The translations under genes were made by a program, and so were the position numbers. From NCBI GenBank assembly GCA_963696315.1, contig CAVOJU010000022.1, positions 1-64,000 of the forward strand: a DNA stretch of 64,000 bases, written 5' to 3'. How positions within the stretch are numbered: the stretch's first letter is position 1; each line of letters opens with the position of its first letter. The notes below the pieces were generated by a model. That model made no database searches, had not been told where the DNA came from, and saw only the letters and a program-made list of their open reading frames with translations. The DNA comes from CAWKEY01 sp963696315. GTDB lineage: Bacteria > Pseudomonadota > Gammaproteobacteria > Methylococcales > Methylomonadaceae. Shown here piece after piece: positions 48,453 to 57,176 of this stretch.

Positions 48453-48491
48453 AAACCGGTCATCGGGCTTCCAACAACTGAGCGTCCGGTT
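48448..48491. repeat. Dispersed intergenic repeat, copy A
   Basis: GACCCAAACCGGTCATCGG then GCGTCCGGTT. It shares the first 19 bases exactly, and most of the rest, with 50085-50126. A diverged inverted copy lies at about 30892. The CCGG ends are mutually inverted (AACCGG/CCGGTT). Confidence 0.75.
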
Positions 48492-48608
48492 TCTGAAATG
48501 AAAGCGGTCATTCAGTCTATAACTTTGATACAGCATAAATCGATGAAGCAGGCACTATCTTAGCGTAAAATTATACGGATTATGCAGTAACTGCAATTAT
48601 GACTATTT

Positions 48609-50039
48609 ATGAAAGACCCCATCATGATGATCAATAGACGAGATTTTCTTTTCCAAATGGGTGTTGCAACTGCCGGATTAGCTCTTGGTTTTAGTGGGTT
48701 TCAACGCCGCGCACAGGCCTTCACAACGCATGGGACATTAGCCACAATGTGTTCTTACGGCTTTGGCGAATTGATTCCAACCACCACTCAAAATACCGGC
48801 GAAACTTTTCTTGCGTTACCGAAAGGCTTTCAATACAAGGTAATAGGCAAGGTTGGCAGTAATATGTCCGATGGCAATAAAACGCCGTCAGCCCATGACG
48901 GTATGGCCTGTTTCCAAGTTGGAAACGAGCTCCGCCTGGTTCGTAATCACGAAGTCGCCAATGGAAAAATACCCAAGCCTGGGGTTGCCATTGGTCCGAA
49001 TCCCTACGATGAAACAACAGCTGGCGGGAGCACGACGCTCGTCATAAATCCAAAAACGCTGGAAGTGGTCAAAGATTTCGTAAGTTTGAGCGGAACTTTA
49101 ATTAATTGCGGAGGCGGCAAAACGCCTTGGGGCAGCTGGATTTCCTGCGAAGAAACAACGTTGGGGCAAGCTATCCGTACCAATAAAATAGTCAACCAAA
49201 CTGGCGGCTATCCTAAGCCACACGGTTACTGCTTTGAGGTTTTTGCATCCGCTAATGCCCCAGTGGAGCCGGTTCCGCTTAAAGCGATGGGCAGATTCAA
49301 GCATGAAGCCATTGCCGTTGATAAGAATACGGGCATTATTTACCTCACTGAAGACTCTGAAACCGCCGGTTTTTATCGTTTTTTACCCAAGCGTAACCAA
49401 CATCTTGCCGAAGGTGGGACGCTGCAAATGTTAAAAATGAAAGATATGGATGCTTTCGACACGCGAAAGGGATTTAAAGCAGGACAAAGCTTTGCAGCGA
49501 CTTGGGTAACGATTGATGACCCCGACCCGGTTGCGGCCGATCTCGACGAAAGTGCCGTTTATAAACAAGGTTTAGAAAAATGCGCAGCAACGTTTGCACG
49601 CCTTGAAGGGGCTTATTCCGATGAATACGGGCGAATTTATTTTGTTTCAACCAATGGGGGCGATAATAGAGGCGGACAAATTTGGCGCTATGAATCCAAT
49701 GGCAAAGAGGAGGGCACCCTGACGTTGATGTTTGAATCACCCAGTCGAGAGATGCTGGATATGCCTGATAATATCTGTTTGAGACCAAACAGCGATATGC
49801 TGTTTATCTGTGAAGACAGCGATTATTTAGGATTAGGTGGTACAGCTGAGAATTACATGCGCATTCTCTCTCCCAACGGCAAAATGGCGGATTTCGCCAA
49901 AAATATAGCGAGTGGTTTTGAAACCAGCGAATTTGCCGGTTCAACGTTTTCAGAGGACGGCAAAACCTTATTCGTAAATCTGCAAAAGGTCGGGGCTACC
50001 TTTGCTATTTGGGGCGATTGGAATACATTCAAAATGTAG
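48609..50039 (+). CDS. PhoX-like phosphatase (DUF839), Tat-exported
   Basis: 476 residues. The N-terminus has a twin-arginine signal (NRRDFLFQMGVATAGLALGF; cleavage about AQA-F). The body matches DUF839/PhoX: LPKGFQYKVIGKVGSNMSDG, DGMACFQVGNELRLVRNHEV, INCGGGKTPWGSWISCEETT, GRFKHEAIAVDKNTGIIYLTED and PDNICLRPNSDMLFICEDSD. PhoX enzymes are calcium/iron-dependent periplasmic phosphomonoesterases. Several Met codons (48609, 48624, 48627) could start it; only the last is needed for the Tat signal. It stands alone between repeat elements. Confidence 0.88.
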   Translation: MKDPIMMINRRDFLFQMGVATAGLALGFSGFQRRAQAFTTHGTLATMCSYGFGELIPTTTQNTGETFLALPKGFQYKVIGKVGSNMSDGNKTPSAHDGMACFQVGNELRLVRNHEVANGKIPKPGVAIGPNPYDETTAGGSTTLVINPKTLEVVKDFVSLSGTLINCGGGKTPWGSWISCEETTLGQAIRTNKIVNQTGGYPKPHGYCFEVFASANAPVEPVPLKAMGRFKHEAIAVDKNTGIIYLTEDSETAGFYRFLPKRNQHLAEGGTLQMLKMKDMDAFDTRKGFKAGQSFAATWVTIDDPDPVAADLDESAVYKQGLEKCAATFARLEGAYSDEYGRIYFVSTNGGDNRGGQIWRYESNGKEEGTLTLMFESPSREMLDMPDNICLRPNSDMLFICEDSDYLGLGGTAENYMRILSPNGKMADFAKNIASGFETSEFAGSTFSEDGKTLFVNLQKVGATFAIWGDWNTFKM

Positions 50040-50084
50040 TTAAACGTCAGGCGAAATCCGTCCAGGAAGAGACAGTCTGTTCCC

Positions 50085-50126
50085 GACCCAAACCGGTCAT
50101 CGGCCCCAATAAGTGACCGTCCGGTT
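50085..50126. repeat. Dispersed intergenic repeat, copy B
   Basis: Second copy of the 48448 repeat. It is followed by a hairpin CCAGTCGATTC-TATC-GAATCAACTGG (50141-50166) and by AACTGGCACTGTCGGCCA, which recalls sequence at 50-85. Confidence 0.75.
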
Positions 50127-50583
50127 CCCCTACGAAAAGCTGCCAGTCGATTCTATCGAATCAACTGGCACTGTCGGCCAATTTGCGGACATTCGCGAAT
50201 TTGTCAGATGGTATGCCGAGTTTTTACACAAGCAAGATTGTGATTTACAGCTCCCTATGGCCGAAGGGAAGTTGAACAGGATCACAGCTATATTAAGAAA
50301 ATTACAAAGCCGATGATGGGCTTCAAATCCTTTCATTCAGCGAAGGCACATAGATCGGATCGAAACAGCTCACATGATTAGATTAGGAGCAACTTTCCAA
50401 GAAAAACATAAATACCGTTTATGACTTTAGCAGGATAAATTTGTTCGCAAATAGATGCTGCTCAAGGCATTCAGATATTTGCGACACATCCCCCAAATTT
50501 GTGTTGTATTTACAATAAATTAATAGGTTACAGTTTTGGATGCAATTATAGTACGATTGCCCTGATACTTATTATCGATCTAC
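50127..50583. other. Intergenic stretch ahead of the CoM cluster
   Basis: A 67-codon frame (50113-50316) has a protein-like second half (FVRWYAEFLHKQDCDLQLPM, then a basic helix) but starts inside the repeat, so it is at best a gene tail. The rest, to 50583, is AT-rich with ATTTGCGACACA and CAAATTTGTGTTG motifs and no gene. Confidence 0.4.
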
Positions 50584-50612
50584 TTGACGCAAGTTGCGAC
50601 AAGATGTAATTT
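50584..50612 (+). promoter_or_regulatory. Candidate sigma-70-type promoter of the CoM cluster
   Basis: TTGACG (50584-50589), 17-base spacer, TAATTT (50607-50612), about 40 bases before the aldehyde dehydrogenase start. The spacer contains the small palindrome CGCAAGTTGCG, a possible operator. Prediction from sequence only. Confidence 0.5.
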
Positions 50613-50651
50613 CGGGGGTATTCAAAACATAACTTAAGTACAGGAAAAGCC

Positions 50652-52067
50652 ATGAATGCAAATAAAGAGCCAGATGCAGATGGAATAGCTATTTATGTTG
50701 AAAAAGCCCGTAGCGCGCAAAAAAAAATTGCGGATTATTCCCAAGAACAGGTTGATGAGTTGGTAACCGCCGTATGCTGGTCTATCGTGCGCCAGGATCA
50801 TGCCGAACAACTGGCGAAACTGGCTGTGGATGAAGGCGGGTTTGGCAATTACAACGATAAAGTCAGCAAAATACGCAATCGTTGTATGGGAACCCTCCGG
50901 GACATGCAGGACGTTAAAACTGTCGGTATTGTTGAAGAGATACCGGAAAAAGGTCTCATTAAAATCGCCAAACCGGTGGGCGTGATTGCCGCACTTATTC
51001 CAACGACAGGTCCCGATGCCACGCCTCCCTTAAAAACACTGCTGGCCTTGAAAGGCCGCAATGCCATCATCGTAGCTGCCCATCCCAGAACACAGAAAAC
51101 CACCGAGTTAACTGTAAAATTCATGCGTGAAGCTTGTGAACAAGTCGGTGCACCGGCCGATTTGATTCAGGTTATCGAAAAGCCTTCCCTGTCAAAAACA
51201 CAACAATTGATGCAGCAAGCCGATTTGATAATCGCAACCGGTGGCGCCGGCATGGTAAAAGCGGCTTATAGCTCCGGAACCCCTGCTTATGGAGTTGGCG
51301 TTGGCAATGCTGTCCATGTGGTTGATGAAACCGGTGATTTGGATGATGCAGCGAATATGATTGCTGTCGCAAAAAAGTTTGACTATGCGACCAGTTGCCT
51401 CGCTGATAATGCGGTGGTAGCTCATGAGTCTGTCTATGACGATCTGGTAAAGCGTCTGCAAAACCTTGGCGCATATCTTTGCAGGAATGAAGAAAAAGCA
51501 AGATTACAAAAGCTCATGTGGCCAGACCCGGAAAATCATATTCCCAGTCTTGATGTCATTGCAAAACCGGCTACACATATCGCAAAGCTGGCTGGCATTA
51601 ATGTTCCTGATGAATGTAGTTTTCTAGTTGTCGAAGAAAATGGTACAGGGCCCGATTTCCCCTTCTCCGGCGAAAAACTGTCACCGGTGCTTGCGCTCTA
51701 TAAATACAGTGGCGTTATAGAAAATGCAATAAGCCAGGTAAATGCGATCACAGAGTATCAGGGGCAAGGCCATACCTGTGGAATTCATACGAGCAATGAT
51801 GAACATGCGCTGGCATTGGCAATGAAAACAAAGACCGGGCGAGTCATGATTAATCAAAGCCTGAATGAAGGTGCGGGTAGCATCCGCAACGGAATGCCTT
51901 ACACCTTAAGCCTGAGTTGCGGAACCTGGGGAAAAAATATAACCACAGAAAATGTCAATGCCCGGCACATGATTAATCTTACTTGGGTTTCCAGACCGAT
52001 TAAACCCAGAGTACTCGATGAAAATCAGCTCTTTGAAAGTCATTGGCAGACATACGGTAAAGAATAA
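50652..52067 (+). CDS. Acylating aldehyde dehydrogenase (sulfoacetaldehyde/2-oxoalkyl-CoM type)
   Basis: 471 residues, start after AGGAAAAGCC. It belongs to the CoA-acylating aldehyde dehydrogenases: AKPVGVIAALIPTTGPDATP, IIVAAHPRTQKT, IIATGGAGMVKAAYSSGTPA, and catalytic Cys249 in DYATSCLADNAVV, with the C-terminal HTCGIHTSNDEHALALAMKT block. Overall it resembles SauS (sulfoacetaldehyde dehydrogenase, acylating) and acetaldehyde dehydrogenases. In this cluster it could oxidise a CoM-bound aldehyde, as proposed in ethene assimilation, or sulfoacetaldehyde, an intermediate in CoM formation and breakdown. First gene of the CoM cluster. Confidence 0.85.
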   Translation: MNANKEPDADGIAIYVEKARSAQKKIADYSQEQVDELVTAVCWSIVRQDHAEQLAKLAVDEGGFGNYNDKVSKIRNRCMGTLRDMQDVKTVGIVEEIPEKGLIKIAKPVGVIAALIPTTGPDATPPLKTLLALKGRNAIIVAAHPRTQKTTELTVKFMREACEQVGAPADLIQVIEKPSLSKTQQLMQQADLIIATGGAGMVKAAYSSGTPAYGVGVGNAVHVVDETGDLDDAANMIAVAKKFDYATSCLADNAVVAHESVYDDLVKRLQNLGAYLCRNEEKARLQKLMWPDPENHIPSLDVIAKPATHIAKLAGINVPDECSFLVVEENGTGPDFPFSGEKLSPVLALYKYSGVIENAISQVNAITEYQGQGHTCGIHTSNDEHALALAMKTKTGRVMINQSLNEGAGSIRNGMPYTLSLSCGTWGKNITTENVNARHMINLTWVSRPIKPRVLDENQLFESHWQTYGKE

Positions 52068-52222
52068 GGTTAAGCGATAGTTGGAGAGCTTTTCGATAAA
52101 ATCAAGAGAGTCTCGCTGATGGTCCCGCATTAGCTGAAAAACCGTTTCGGCACAGCATATTGAAATGAATATACAAACCAGCAATCACATACAACGATCT
52201 CCGCTAAAAATGAGGTTAACTG

Positions 52223-52426
52223 ATGCCTGTCTATATCATCAAATGCCCTGACTGCGAACATCAATTCAAAGGCTTGGTTATGGCAAATACACAAGAACCC
52301 AAAGAATGGGTTTGTTCCCAATGCGGAAGCCGACAAGCGAAACCGATCTTTCAATACAGCAGCGAACATCCCCTGGAAAATTCTCACGGAGCAGGCTGTC
52401 CATGTTGCGGAGGCATTAGCAAATAA
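52223..52426 (+). CDS. FmdB-type zinc-ribbon protein
   Basis: 67 residues. CPDCEHQFKGLVM and VCSQCGSRQAKP give a CxxC-x(~25)-CxxC zinc ribbon, as in FmdB-family regulatory proteins, and the C-terminus has a further cysteine cluster (GAGCPCCGG). The start has GAGGTTAACTG upstream. It lies between the aldehyde dehydrogenase and the CoM transferase and is transcribed in the same direction. Possibly a regulator or metal-delivery protein (the transferase is a zinc enzyme), which is inference. Confidence 0.8.
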   Translation: MPVYIIKCPDCEHQFKGLVMANTQEPKEWVCSQCGSRQAKPIFQYSSEHPLENSHGAGCPCCGGISK

Positions 52427-52639
52427 TAAAATTCTGCATAATTTATGCTATTTATTAAAAATTTACATTGATTAATAACCGTGATAGTGTTAGATCAGGC
52501 TCAATAGTCAGGTTTTTTGTGTTGGCCGGAGCCCCCAAATCTGGAAGGATTATGTAACAGTTTTTACCTTATCCCCATGGTCACTTCAGGTGTCGACAAA
52601 GCTGTCAAGCTAAAACTATAACTATAAGGGGTATTAAAA

Positions 52640-53743
52640 ATGAACAACGTTTTGATTCCAACCAGTATGGTAGGCAATTATCCCAATCCGAGGTGGTGGG
52701 ATGCAGATTTTGCAAGATATTTTAAGGGTGACCAACAGCCGCCTGACGCGATGTTCAGGGAAGCATTGGAGGATGCAACAGCGGCTATCGTTACAGATCA
52801 ACACAATGCGGGTCTGGATATTATCGCTGATGGACGACTGCATGCCGATAATTATGCCGATGCAGCGCTTTATTACTACTTCGACCGGCTGGGATATGAT
52901 CTGTCGGGTGGGCATCTCGGTTTTCCAATCTATAGCCGTTTACATTCCGCTACAGTAACTCAGGAAATCAAACGCCGGGGGCAAATAATGGTCGAACAAG
53001 CCCGCGCACTCAGACGGGCAACCAACAAACCGGTCAAAGTTCAGTACACCGGGGTTCAGGTATTGGCGCAATGTACCAACGATCTCTATTATTCCAATAG
53101 CCGCGATCGCGCTATGGCCATTGCCGCTGCCATCAACGAAGATATTCTGGCGGTTGATGCGTTAGGCGTCGACTACATTCAGCTGGATGAATTTACCTGG
53201 CCTTATTTTTATGAAGACTGGGCCATCGAAGCCTTTAACCGAGCCGTTCAAGGGGTTAAACATGCCAAGATTGTCTGTCATATCTGTTGGGGAAACTGGG
53301 GAGGTACTCCTGCTTATTATCCGGATGACACGGCCGCTGCCGGTGAGATTTTCGATTTAACCAAACGTGCCGGTGATGCTAAAAAACCCAATCCGACTTC
53401 CTCCGTTATACCCAAATCCTACGAAGCCAAAATCGATGTCTTCAACATTGAAGGCATAGGCCGCCTGGCTTTTGAAGATTCCGGACTGGAGCTTCTAAAA
53501 TCTCATCCGATTCCTAAAAATATGATGTTTTGGGCAGGCGTCATCGATGTGAAGAGCACAGTCACCGAAACCGCAGAGCAGGTGGCGGCAAAGATTCGTC
53601 AATTGCTGACAGTCGTTCCTGCAGAACAGCTTGGCGTCACTACAGATTGCGGATTGATATTGCTGCAGCGATATATCTGTCAGGATAAGCTGCATGCTTT
53701 GGTTGAAGGTGCAAAAATTGTTCGTAGCGAACTGGCGAAATAA
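52640..53743 (+). CDS. xecA: Epoxyalkane:coenzyme M transferase (methionine synthase II family)
   Basis: 367 residues, intact. The fold is the C-terminal barrel of cobalamin-independent methionine synthase: VGNYPNPRWW, HNAGLDIIADGRLH, VDYIQLDEFTWP. The zinc ligands are His214-x-Cys216 (CHICWGNW) and Cys337 (TTDCGLI), the H-x-C-x(n)-C arrangement established for alkyl transfer to CoM. Its size (about 370) is that of XecA/EtnE and far below the 750 of MetE. It opens the epoxide ring with the CoM thiol, giving 2-hydroxyalkyl-CoM. The flanking 2-KPCC homologue, SDR and CoM biosynthesis genes make this assignment much stronger than a methionine synthase one. Confidence 0.9.
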   Translation: MNNVLIPTSMVGNYPNPRWWDADFARYFKGDQQPPDAMFREALEDATAAIVTDQHNAGLDIIADGRLHADNYADAALYYYFDRLGYDLSGGHLGFPIYSRLHSATVTQEIKRRGQIMVEQARALRRATNKPVKVQYTGVQVLAQCTNDLYYSNSRDRAMAIAAAINEDILAVDALGVDYIQLDEFTWPYFYEDWAIEAFNRAVQGVKHAKIVCHICWGNWGGTPAYYPDDTAAAGEIFDLTKRAGDAKKPNPTSSVIPKSYEAKIDVFNIEGIGRLAFEDSGLELLKSHPIPKNMMFWAGVIDVKSTVTETAEQVAAKIRQLLTVVPAEQLGVTTDCGLILLQRYICQDKLHALVEGAKIVRSELAK

Positions 53744-53888
53744 AAGCGCCGGAAGGACTATGGGCTGGCTTGGCTGCTAGCGGCCAAGCCAGCAAAATCC
53801 CCATAAAGAATCGACTTGTTGGGATAAAACTGGCTTTCCTAAGAATGGAAAGCCAAGCTACACGTCCGCATATTTTAAGGCAACAGCT

Positions 53889-55443
53889 ATGAACGTATGG
53901 GGAAACCAATTCACCATAGAAAAATGGCAACACTTGGTATCCGAGTTTCTGGAAGGCGGCAATGGCTCACCCATTATCAACATTAACCCAACTGATACCC
54001 GTGAATTCGATGCCATTTATCTTGGCGGCGGGGCTGCCGGTCGCTTTGGCGCAGCTTATTTTCGGGCATTAGGCGGACGCGTTCTGATTATTGATCGATG
54101 GCCGTTTCTGGGTGGCTCCTGTCCACATCAAGCGTGTGTTCCGCATCATCTATTTTCAGACTGTGCGGCGCAACTCATGCTGGAGCGCACTTTTTCCGGC
54201 AAGCTCTGGTTTCAAAATCTTAACGACAAAATTGTATCAATCAAGTCCATAGTTGAACTGTTTCGCAGCGGCCGGGTTGGACCTCATGCAGTGATGAACT
54301 ATCAAAGCAAAGAGATGCTCGGCCTGGAATTTGTATTGAATGCGGAGGCCAGGATTATCAATGCCCACAGCGTGCAAGTCGGTGATCTTAAGTTCCACGC
54401 GAAAAATCTAGTGCTGGCGCTTGGCGCCAGACCTATAGTACCGAATCTGCCCGGTGCACAGTTAAAAGGGGTATTTAATTCCCAGAGCTTGGTTGAAATG
54501 CTGGACTATGAACCTGGCAACACAGTCGTTGTTATCGGTGGCGGAAAAACGGCAATCGAATATGGCTGTTTTTTTAATGCCACCGGGCGGCGTACTATTA
54601 TAGTGGCAAGACATCAAGTGATGCCCATGCTTAAGGATGCCGAATCCCGTAATTACGCATTACAAATGATGGCAGAGCAAGGCATGGAGTTTTGGGAAAA
54701 CGCTGAGCTGATTAATATCCAGGGCGATGGAATGGGTAAAGTACAGGCTGTATCTATTCAGACACCGCAAGGCGTGATGAACGTGGATACCGATTTTATT
54801 TTCATGGCGCTGGGCGAACGTGCCAATTCGGAATTGGTTGCTCAAACAATTGATCCGGACTTGGACGATAAAGGTTTCATCAAGGTAAATCGCCGTATGC
54901 AAACCTCTATACCCAGCTATATATGCAGTCGGTGACGTAACCGGGCCGCCTATGGAAATGTTTAAGTCAAGAAAAGAAGGGGTATGTGCCGCCAAAAATA
55001 TCATGGGCAAAGTCAGCGAATATAAAGCAATAGACTACCCCGATTTTATGCACACCCATTACGAAGTCAGTTGGTTGGGTTTAGGGGAAGAAGAAGCCCG
55101 GCAGCGCTATGCTAACGTGAAAATAATGAAACTGCCGCCGGAAAACCCGAATGGTTTTGATGTGGGTTTACCGGCAGGTGATCGAATGATGCTTTATTTG
55201 ATGATGAAACCGCGCATGTCAGGGTTTCAAAAATTAATCATCGATGGCGATACGCGTAAAATTCTGGGGGCTTTTCATATTGGTTGCGGTGCAAAAGACG
55301 GTTTTCAATACCTCAACCATCTGGTGAAGCAGGGTTTGACGATTGATGAACTGGCTGATATGGATGAATTATTTATCAGTCCCAGTTATTTCATACAACT
55401 TTGCCGGCTACGTGCAGGCGATATAAATTTCAAAGATTTGTAA
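53889..55443 (+). CDS. xecC: 2-ketopropyl-CoM oxidoreductase/carboxylase (2-KPCC) homologue, one frameshift
   Basis: About 518 residues. FAD motif YLGGGAAGRFGAAYFRALGG (44-63); redox disulfide FLGGSCPHQACVPHHLFSD (Cys78, Cys83); NADP site TVVVIGGGKTAIEYG; FFNATGRRTIIVARH. After a single-base insertion near 54920 (AGCTATATATG) the frame changes, continuing AVGDVTGPPMEMFKSRKEG and MHTHYEVSWLGLGEEEARQR to 55443. The extended SCPHxACVPHH and MEMFKxRK blocks match 2-KPCC rather than mercuric or glutathione reductases. The C-terminal dyad region reads ELFISPSYFIQL: the Phe is kept but the position of the second 2-KPCC dyad residue, His, is Tyr (compared from memory). The reaction is reductive cleavage of a 2-oxoalkyl-CoM thioether, with CO2 or proton as acceptor. 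Confidence 0.9.
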
Positions 55444-55475
55444 GTCGCCATGAACAATTTAGGCTTAACATTCTG

Positions 55476-56243
55476 ATGAGCAATAGATTTACCGGAAAAC
55501 ATGCCGCTGTTACCGGCGGTGCAAACGGCATGGGCTTTGAAATAGCCAGACGCATGGGTCTGGAAGGTGCATGTCTTGCGATTATCGACATTGACGAGGC
55601 TGCATTATCAAATGCTTTGCAAACTCTCAGTGCCGATGGCATCGATGTCAAATCCTATCATCTTGACGTTACCGATCCTGAGGAAGTTGCTAAAACCTTC
55701 GCGCTGCTCATTGAGCATTTTTCAGGAACACTTGATATCCTGGTGAATAATGCCGGAATTGCCGATTTTGGTAGCGTGGAAAATACTGAATCTGTAGCAT
55801 GGGATAAAGTTATTGCGGTGAATCTGACCGGTACCTACCTGTGTTCAAGGTCAGCTATCCCGGCGATGAAAAAATCGGGCGGAACCATTATTAACTTTGG
55901 CTCAGTGGCAGGCTTAGTGGGTATCCCCAATATGGCCGCCTACTGCGCTTCCAAGGCCGCGGTTATCGGTTTAACCAAACAAATGGCTGTCGATTACATA
56001 AGTCAGGGTATACGCGTAAATTGTATATGTCCCGGAATGATTGCCGATACCGACATGGGGCGGCAAATTCTTGGAACCGATGTATCTGACGAAGCGACGA
56101 AAAAACGTTTAAGCAAATACCCGATAGGACGATTCGGTAAGCCCGAAGAGATTGCCTCCGCTGTGTTGTTTTTGGCGTCCGATGAAGCCAGTTTTGTCTG
56201 CGGTTCGGCGTTTACTGTTGACGGAGGTATGACAGCAATATGA
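55476..56243 (+). CDS. SDR, probable 2-hydroxyalkyl-CoM dehydrogenase
   Basis: 255 residues from the ATG at 55476. TGGANGMGFEIA (13-24), LVNNAGIADFG, Ser143 (NFGSVAGLVG), Tyr156-Lys160 (YCASK) and the PG-x(4)-T region (CPGMIADTDMG) make a classical SDR. In the propene pathway, R- and S-specific SDRs oxidise 2-hydroxypropyl-CoM to 2-ketopropyl-CoM; only one SDR is present here, so stereospecific duplication is absent, which suits an achiral two-carbon substrate or a single enantiomer. The stop overlaps the CoA-transferase alpha start (ATGA). Confidence 0.88.
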   Translation: MSNRFTGKHAAVTGGANGMGFEIARRMGLEGACLAIIDIDEAALSNALQTLSADGIDVKSYHLDVTDPEEVAKTFALLIEHFSGTLDILVNNAGIADFGSVENTESVAWDKVIAVNLTGTYLCSRSAIPAMKKSGGTIINFGSVAGLVGIPNMAAYCASKAAVIGLTKQMAVDYISQGIRVNCICPGMIADTDMGRQILGTDVSDEATKKRLSKYPIGRFGKPEEIASAVLFLASDEASFVCGSAFTVDGGMTAI

Positions 56244-57176
56244 GCCTTCAACAAATGTATACACAAGACGATAAACGATGCACTCTAGGCGATCTTGTTA
56301 CGCATGTACAAAGTGGAGACTGCGTAGCGATTGGTGGAGGCTTGTCATGGCGCGAACCGATGGCGGCAATTACGGGAACTGATCCGGCAGGATATTAAAG
56401 GCCTTAAACTGGTTGGTTCGGCGCATGGCATCGATGTTGATTTATTGTGCGGCGCCGGTGTCGTTGCCGTCAGTGCAGAATCCTATGTCGGTTTCGAGCA
56501 GGATTTCGGCATGGCGATTAACTACCGGCGCGCCTGCGAAGCCGGCTTGGTTAAAGTCGAGGATAACTGCTGTTATACGCTGGTTCAGCAATTACGAGCA
56601 GCCATTAGCGGCCTGCCGTTTATGCCGATCCGTTCGGTGCAGGGGACGGATTTCATGCAGTTGCACCCGGAATTTAAAACGATGATCTGCCCTTTCACCG
56701 GCGAGCAACTGGTTCTGGTTCCTGCGCTCAAACCCGATGTCGCTATCCTGCACGCCCACTATGCCGATCAGCATGGCAATCTGCATATCGAAGGCCCGCC
56801 GGTTGCGGATATTCTTTTTGCCAAAGCGTCTGCAAAAGTCATCGTGACGGTTGAAGAGATTATCTCTCACGAAGAGCTTGCGCAAAAAGGCGTAACCATT
56901 CCGTATTTTTATGTCACCGCTATCAGCGAAGTCCCTTACGGAGCGCATCCGACATCCTGTTATCCGCATTACGCCTATGATCGCGAACATACAGCCTGTT
57001 ATTACCAGGCGGCCAAACATAGCGCTGATGGGTTTCGCGAAAACTATCTGAATCCTTTTGTCTATGACTGTAAGGATAATGACGCTTATATTGATGCAAT
57101 CGGCGGCAAAGAAAAACTGGCTCGCCTGCAGCAATGGGATGCCGGCATCGAACAGTGGATGAAGCTTTATGAGTGA
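56240..57176 (+). CDS. CoA transferase alpha subunit (one frameshift)
   Basis: From the ATG at 56240 (overlapping the SDR stop): MSLQQMYTQDDKRCTLGDLV, then VQSGDCVAIGGGLSWREPMA. The frame changes near 56370 to LRELIRQDIKGLKLVGSAHG, DVDLLCGAGVVAVSAESYV, NYRRACEAGLVKVEDNCCYT and HAHYADQHGNLHIEGP. This is a family I CoA-transferase alpha subunit of the glutaconate-type (GctA-like) group. Coupled to the beta subunit by eight overlapping bases. Proposed job: place CoA on acetoacetate or on another carboxylate product of the CoM pathway. Confidence 0.85.

Noticed and set aside
48609..50039. Part of the CoM cluster
   Set aside because: A 600-bp repeat-containing gap and a separate candidate promoter lie between, and a PhoX-like phosphatase has no evident step in the pathway.
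52640..53743. Annotation as 5-methyltetrahydropteroyltriglutamate-homocysteine methyltransferase (MetE)
   Set aside because: It is half the length of MetE and sits with 2-KPCC, SDR and CoM biosynthesis genes; the CoM transferase reading fits better.
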